This document shows, piece after piece, positions 57,700-64,000 of a DNA stretch of 64,000 nt. Made by a program: the position numbers and the translations under genes. The stretch's first letter is position 1; each line of letters begins with the position of its first letter. The notes below the pieces were generated by a model, which did not search any database, was not told where the DNA came from, and saw nothing but the letters and a program-made list of their open reading frames with translations. This DNA is from Clavelina lepadiformis (taxonomy: Eukaryota > Chordata > Ascidiacea > Aplousobranchia > Clavelinidae), in NCBI RefSeq assembly GCF_947623445.1, contig NC_135244.1:3534001-3598000 (forward strand), read 5' to 3'.

Positions 57700-60600
57700 G
57701 AAATAAACTAAATTCCTTAACGATCTTCGTGACCACTGTCTGATAATTGAGAAAACATCTTGAGCGCTTATTTCCATGCGAGATTTTGTTTCAAGTGTCT
57801 TTTTTCCACTTTCCGTGACTTTGCGTCTTTATTGAACTTGGTATATGGAAATGAACCGGAAATCGTGCGAGTAATCGTTTCGAAACGATGGAAGTGCTCA
57901 AGACGAATATAGTAAAAATCGTCATTTAGCCACGATTATTTCGTGCTTATCGTTGTCTCAGTTTACCCCTTTTCAGTATTTTGGACAAGTTTGAATTTAG
58001 ATTTGAACCCCTCATTCAAGTCATTTTGTCCACAGCAAATGCTATAATTACTGACACAACAGTGGTTAGTAGCATAATAAAGCAGCCTACATTTGTGTCA
58101 AAAGGCATGGCGACTTTACCAATCAGCGAATTATTCTATTCATTCATTCATTCAATTTGACGATTTTTACAGCTTGATAAAGAACGCAGACTGCCAAGGT
58201 TAGGCAAACTATGCCCTGTCCACTCTATTTTATGCATTTATTTAATTCGATTTTGATACCCTGAAACTATTAACAAGCTTCACACAAACAGAAAAACATT
58301 AAAAAATAGATAAATACTCACCAAACAAGTTGCCATTCACTTAAGCAAGCAAGATAAGAGTCGTGTGTTATTGATCATATCAATGCATGATGCAAGATGA
58401 CACTGTTATTTACATATTTTCAGAAAACATTCCAAATGCTACTGAAGTAAAAGCACTGTATGGTAAAAAATAATGAAAAAAAACATGTATAATGTGACCG
58501 TAGTTTTCACAAAAGTTGCTAATTTTTTTCTTAACGTTTTTTTATAAGAACTCAATAAATTTTGTACGCTTTTAACAAAAAAAGCTACATTGAGATCCAA
58601 ATTTCTTTTCAAACATACAAACACTGCATCAATTCAATCTCAGCTTGAGGATTAAAACATATGGAAAAATAAAAAAAAGAAACCGATGAAGTAAAAAATG
58701 TGCGCTTACGTGAAGACTTGTCAGTATCTCGTTTCTGTAAAGTCTAACCTAATACGGGCGTGCATTTGTGTGCTGGTTGTAAAGAAACTATTAAAAAGCA
58801 CTAATTGTTGTTTTGAGTTCATGGATGAGCTATCCGTGGATCCATTCATTACAGCAACTGCAGCAAAACAGCTTTGCAGCAGGAGATCTGATGCGACGTT
58901 TAAGTAAAGGCCAAGGAAAAAGATTTTAAGTGATTTGTATAGGCTTTACAAAATGGCGATACGGGTATTTTCCGGATTCTAAATTGGGAATCTAAATCTA
59001 AATTAATTATCACTTTGGTGCGCAGTGAAATAATAAATCACACAATGTCTTGGCATCAGTCTTATTGAGTCGCTGTGGTTACTTTGATTTATATCGTATA
59101 TTTTTGATAAAAAGATTTGTTAAGACTGTTATTTCGTTGAATTTAAAGTTACGTTTGAATGGCGTCAAAACAAGTAACAATTAATTCTTCGCAAAGCAAT
59201 TGCTGTTTGATCTTTAAAACCCGGGTTATTGATTAAACTTGTGAAACACGATTCTTAATGTAAATAGAAAGTAATCTCTTCTATAACTCAAGTATAGGAC
59301 TAAACAAATGAGAAAAGTTTCCTGTACTGGCAGCAACTTTACACAATTAACTAGTCTTAACACTTCCCTGGAACCATTTAATCCACTTTTTTGCAGTCTT
59401 TGCACAACATAACAACCTTCTTTAAAAGGTCACAAATTGAAAAATAAACTGATACGTCTCTTGAATAAAGTTTCAGAAGCCGGCAGCCTGGATCAAAATA
59501 CAACCCGACATTTCTGAGCAGATCTTATTTCGTTAGCAATCAACGTGTGGAAATTCCCGGTTATTTATAGACGCGGTGGTCCCCATGTCGATCCATTGTG
59601 CAAGGTTATATGGTGATAACGTCGTTAGTAATGTCGAGTATAGCTCATATTGAAAATCATTGATTGTAAAACATTGACATGAAGCAAAGAGAGACTCAAG
59701 GAGCGAAAGGATGATTCAGGTAAAGGGAAAATATCGAAGGTAAAATATACTATTAGAGCATGACACCGGAAACACGTTGAGAGGGTTTGGGTAAGGTTAC
59801 AAACGCAACTAAGCAGTTCTGAGGTAACATTTCAAAAATTTTTATCACGGCAGGTAATCACATTAGTTCAGTAGTTTGTGAGATTATTCGCTATAAACAG
59901 ATTTAGTTGACAGTTATTGCAATTGCAAACGCAGAAAAAATTAATCCGCGCCGATGGAGTAGCAATACGAAGCAACATACGTAATTTAATTTAAGAATGT
60001 AAAAGTTGACCCGAACAGACGCGCATAAAATATGTTAATTTTAAAGCAAATGAAGTTGAAACAAGTTTTATCAGCTATGAAATATCCCTTAGGGATTCCC
60101 CAAATAAAAATCCACCGGTTCCTTTGTTTTCTAACAAAGGCGTTTTGTGATGGTAAAGCAAACAAGTGAAGACTCTTCTGCCATGGAAAGCTAACAAGAG
60201 TACCGCATAAAACACCAAGAACATTCTAGAATTTCAGCTCGACTCCACTTCACGTGTAGTTCTGTTAGTTTTGGTTTACAGAGAGCTATCTCCATTTGAT
60301 TGTACGATTGTTATGTGCTCTTTTGCTATGGCAAAATAAACTCAGATGGCCTAGTTTTGCTAGTCACTGCTCTTTTGCAGCAATCCCGTTCTGTGTTTTC
60401 TTGCTAAGTGTCGAACGCTCTGGTCTTAAAGCGGAAAAACTTATAAAAACATGTTGCCTCCACATCAAAGAACCGGAAAAAGAGAAGCGATAAAAAATTA
60501 AGGTGTGTAAATACAGTACCGTCGGCCTACTGCCCGTTCCTTATTAGTTTGAAGATGAAACTTCCTAAGCAATCTGTGGAATTGTTTTCCCAACGGATCT

Positions 60601-62469
60601 GTTTTGTTAAGATTTAAATTTGCGCCAATTCTCATTGTTCGTCAATACTCAATAGCGTGCTTTCGCAGACGCTGTAACTGCTTTAAAAGCCCTTCATGTT
60701 GTTGTTATTAGTTGACATAATGACGTCTTAACAGAAAATAACTGGATTACTAACTGTTGATTGGAAACCCTGCTGCTCAACGTCTACTTCACAAATAACG
60801 GTGCTCCATAACTCGTGTACCCCATATGACGTACTGCTTGCATCTTACCGAAATCGCATTTGATAATTCGCAAACCGCTCCCTAAAATGGGAGGAAAACC
60901 CCTCCTTTGCTAATACAAATAGCAAACATGTCTTGTGTAGGCTAATCATTTCCGTTCCGAGTAAATATCGCATCAACATTTCAATTGCATCTGCTTTTGC
61001 ATTTCGCACTAATACCAACGTAAACTCGTTCAGCCTACATCTTAACTTTGATTACCCGAACAGGAGTGAAATGCTGCAATCGCTTCATCAGACTGGCTGC
61101 AAGCTTTAGTTGGCTTGCGGGGACTCTCCATCGTGTAGGTTTGTATTCGGGCGATGGTACCACGAAGCAAATCAACATATCAACTAAGTCCTGGAAATAC
61201 TTGAGTACCCTTTTCGTGGATTTAGCAAACTGCCTACAAACCCTTTGGTCAGATAATCTGCAGTCTGCTGCTGCTTACAATGCTGCTGTATCTTTGAACA
61301 GCATGGTAAAATGTTTGTAATAATATTGTCTCTTTGTAATGGAAATTCTCTCCTAAGTCACTGCTGTCATCGTATTCTTAGTTGCTATTGAATCCAGCGT
61401 TCTGTTATCAGCATAGGCCCGCTGTTAAAACAGCGAGTAAATAATATGCTTTGCCTCATGTAGTCACGAAATAAAAGTTCAAATAAAAACGGTATAGGCA
61501 GTTGCGCCGAAACTGAATGGGCTGTTAGACAATAGGCTAGCACTGCGCAGATGTGCTGTTTAATATTTGCAATTCTTCATTAATATTTGCCGATATTGTG
61601 GAAGCCACTTGTTAAAAATATGTGGGTTAAATATCGAATGCCGTTTCTCGGCTATTATTTTGCTTGGGCCGAATGCATTGAACCCCACATTGTAATTTCG
61701 AGCAAGAACCTGCGGACGAGTTGCATTTTTCTTGTTTTATTAAACACTCTTAATCGTTTGCGGTGACCTCGGGCAATGGAAAATTACACAACTTTAATTT
61801 GTTTCTATGGTGCACACACATTTTTAAGTGCCGTTGCACGCATCATGGCAGTCTATTGGGGCCCACGTCGTTGTCCTTTTGAAAATAACGGAAGTGTGTC
61901 GTCACGTCCAACCACGAGACGTTTTAAAATAAACATTCTCTCTACAGCAACTGAGGTTGGTCTGTGTCTTGCATGGGACGCTCACTTGAATCATCGTGCT
62001 CGGTCTCCCTTGTTTTCATTTCAAACGAAGCCGTTTCCGTGGGAATTTTGAAAAAGGAAGTAATTGGTTACGTGCAGGGGGTGCCAATGTTTGTAGGAAA
62101 TTCGATTGTATCTTTGCTTTCCATTGGTGTTGCAATAGGAATGCCGTCGTAAACTGAGCCTCAACGTGATAACTCGCTTCTGCTTGTGGGTAATAATGTA
62201 TGACAAGTGATTAACGACCGTGAGAGGTAAATTTTATTAAGTCGTAAAACAAGACTTGAAAAAACAGGACTTAACTGAAAAAAAAAGCAATAAAATTTAA
62301 CGAAAAATATCTCTCCAACCTAAAATGGCACCTGCTATAAATACAAAAGCCATCAAATAATAAGTCTGTAGAAATTTCTGGATCGCCTTACGAAATCAAT
62401 GACGTAACGTCGCATAGTTACGCAACAGGATTGAAATAAAATCACGTGAATGTTACAGTACGTGTTGCC
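57700..62469. other. Intergenic, weak ORFs only
   Basis: ORFs at 58,698-58,907, 61,048-61,320 (90 codons, then ATG/GTAAAA) and 61,776-62,051 (91 codons) have no known motif. The second has a protein-like composition (TLHRVGLYSGDGTTKQIN), but only its donor looks usable. Nothing else is supported. Confidence 0.45.
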
Positions 62470-62625
62470 ATGACGGGGTTCGATTCGGATCACGTGATTC
62501 GAGGAAAATGTTATTTCGCAGTGAAAGCCCCGACGAAGAATTTGAAAAATTCAAGTCGCAAAAACGTTGCAGAAATAAGACAAAAACTTCAGGCGGCCGC
62601 TAGCATCAAAGACTTCATATCATAA
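62470..62625 (+). CDS. Small ORF, 51 codons, behind an E-box promoter
   Basis: ATG at 62,470 to TAA at 62,623-62,625: MTGFDSDHVIRGKCYF, then a basic stretch (APTKNLKNSSRKN) and a helical AEIRQKLQAAASIKDFIS end. Immediately upstream are TGACGTAACGTC near 62,400 and CACGTG near 62,442; a second CACGTG lies inside the frame. No introns needed. No family recognised. It lies tail-to-tail with the - strand gene at 62,865. Confidence 0.35.
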   Translation: MTGFDSDHVIRGKCYFAVKAPTKNLKNSSRKNVAEIRQKLQAAASIKDFIS

Positions 62626-62864
62626 CAAAGGTAAAATCGAGCAAAACGTATTGGTCAAATAAAAGTAACGGTTATGAAACAGAACTCTAAATCACTCGGC
62701 TTTATAACACAGTTTGCAAAATGGTGTTTTCAAAGTGAAAAGTAATTTTTTTAAATTCGTTGTTTGCATTGGAGAAAAACTTTGGATGGCTCAATAGTAT
62801 TGCACAATTCGTAGATTAGCAACAAATTTTAGGACGACAAATCTTCAGTCTCAAGAAGTCTTTA

Positions 62865-64000
62865 TTACGTGACCACCCGCACATCCCACTTTCTATTTTT
62901 TTGCAAACAAATATTCCATTGTGACATCACAGATAAGATAACGAGGAAGAAGTCACGTTTTTGCTCGGGTGAAAAAGCCCTGAAAAAATGAAAATTGTTA
63001 AAACAAACAAATCAATAAATTTAGCACGAAATTGTGAAAGGAGCAACTCCTAGGCCACAGGTTGAACGAAACAAGCTTTATTGCTTGTACATCTCGTTGA
63101 TATAACAAGTGCAAGTTTGTGTAGTGATATCACGGTCAACATTAATTCTTACGAAATTTCAACGATCCACTTAAGCGTATACATAATATGCAAAACACTG
63201 CATAATCAAGCTTGTGATAAAAGCAATCACGAGCTCAAGATTTGCAAGAATTAATCCAGATCGGAGCAGAATTTAATCTTTACCAGCAGTCAAACCAAAA
63301 TGATAAAACAGTGGAAGATTAACACTAATAGCTTCGAAAAGTCTCATTTTTTAAGAATAGATTTTAATATATTTTAAACATATTTACTGCACACAAACGA
63401 CACCACAATACTGCTATTTCATAATTAAATGCAAAATATGTAACAAGACAATAGAATACCTTTACATAGCTTCGAAATACACGGTTGTCGCCAGCACGCA
63501 GCACCTGGCAGTATTCCTACGCAAAAAAAACAAACAAATGACGTCATGCAAACAAGGGGGAACTACGTTCCATAAACACACGGCGATGCCTAGCACGACA
63601 ACAAATTAAATATTGTGGGGAATTTCGAAACTTATGCAAACGAGTTCATCAACATACTTAAAAAGCGCCTATAATATATGATAATGATAAGGTATACAGA
63701 CTTCACTGCCTTCTGGGTCATGTTTGTGAAATACTTGAAAACGCAACATTTGACTAGCAGTAGTAAATACAGCACTTGCTTTGTGTGTCAAACGACTGAT
63801 TGCGCAAGCTCTACAAATCTGTTTTACAAGGAATTTTCTAAATTAGCATGACGTTAAAACTACCATACAACATAAAAATGACATGGAGAGCGGAAAATGC
63901 GATTATTTATGAAAAATGAAAGCGATTACAGTCATAGGTTACCTCGATGATTTCTTGCGGTAGACTAATGGAGGGGAGATATTCGCATCTGAGAAATTCA
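62865..64000 (-). CDS. 3' end of an unrecognised - strand gene entering from the right edge
   Basis: Exon pieces in order: 64,000-63,943 (open, ... LRCEYLPSISLPQEIIE, donor GAG/GTAACC), 63,516-63,460 (acceptor TTTTTTTTGCGTAG, 19 codons EYCQVLRAGDNRVFRSYVK, donor AAG/GTATTC) and 62,979-62,865 (acceptor ATTTTTTCAG; AFSPEQKRDFFLVILSVM then SQWNICLQKNRKWDVRVVT, stop TAA). The first two join in phase 0. The last enters in phase 2, so a small exon is missing between them; candidates are 23 bp near 63,394 or 17 bp near 63,160. The stop codon runs into an AATAAA. Family not recognised; its alpha-helical look would suit a helical-repeat protein, but that is a guess. Confidence 0.5.

Noticed and set aside
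62470..62480. GGTTCGATTCGG motif, like a tRNA T-loop
   Set aside because: No acceptor stem, anticodon arm or paired T stem around it; it is inside the small ORF. I found no tRNA or rRNA gene in the window.
1..64000. CRISPR arrays, bacterial operons, phage or plasmid modules
   Set aside because: All clear genes are spliced animal genes. The short regular repeats are minisatellites without unique spacers.

Overview
The window is AT-rich genomic DNA from an animal. It carries multi-exon, spliced genes with GT-AG introns mostly of about 80-800 bp, AATAAA polyadenylation signals and small non-autonomous DNA transposons. Two genes are firmly recognised: KCMF1 on the + strand and a TBK1/IKK-epsilon kinase on the - strand. 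Their compact introns and the base composition suggest an invertebrate, with an ascidian tunicate as my best guess. That guess is inference; the sequence does not prove it.

Layout. (1) Positions 1 to about 18,000 are a tandem array of diverged repeat units: the tail of one unit at 1-470, then units of about 5-7 kb starting near 720, 5,530 and 12,480. Each full unit carries a 32-bp minisatellite, a copy or fused remnant of KCMF1 exon 6, a short exon ending in an SRFERL/IRFERL motif, two or three copies of a 500-519 bp acidic, Ser/Pro/Lys-rich exon, and a short last exon. The seven array copies of the long exon, plus an eighth inside KCMF1, all keep an open frame and differ in length only by multiples of three. 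(2) 18,000-22,500 is intergenic. (3) 22,520-35,612 is KCMF1 (8 coding exons, 545 codons). Its intron 5 holds a decayed non-LTR retrotransposon and a candidate internal promoter. Exon 6 and intron 6 are themselves the fourth copy of the repeat unit (28,067-31,228). Intron 6 also holds a 382-bp hAT-like element with an 8-bp target duplication, a candidate second internal start and a proline-rich exon in phase with exon 7. (4) 35,700-39,650 holds two hAT-like elements and one weak ORF. (5) 39,696-44,911 (-) is the TBK1/IKK-epsilon orthologue (15 coding exons, 805 codons), with a probable 5' untranslated exon near 47,744-47,880. It lies tail-to-tail with KCMF1. (6) 48,000-64,000 is mostly intergenic, with scattered exon-like pieces I cannot name. 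A - strand gene runs in from the right edge; its last exons are at 62,865-64,000.

The most interesting feature is the upstream array. A block of KCMF1 (exon 6 plus exons in intron 6) appears to have been duplicated next to the gene and remodelled into lineage-specific modular transcription units, by deletion that fuses an exon to a new splice donor, by tandem exon amplification, and by unequal crossing-over inside an exon. KCMF1 itself may use internal promoters that make forms without its zinc fingers. Nothing in the sequence reveals what the array proteins do.
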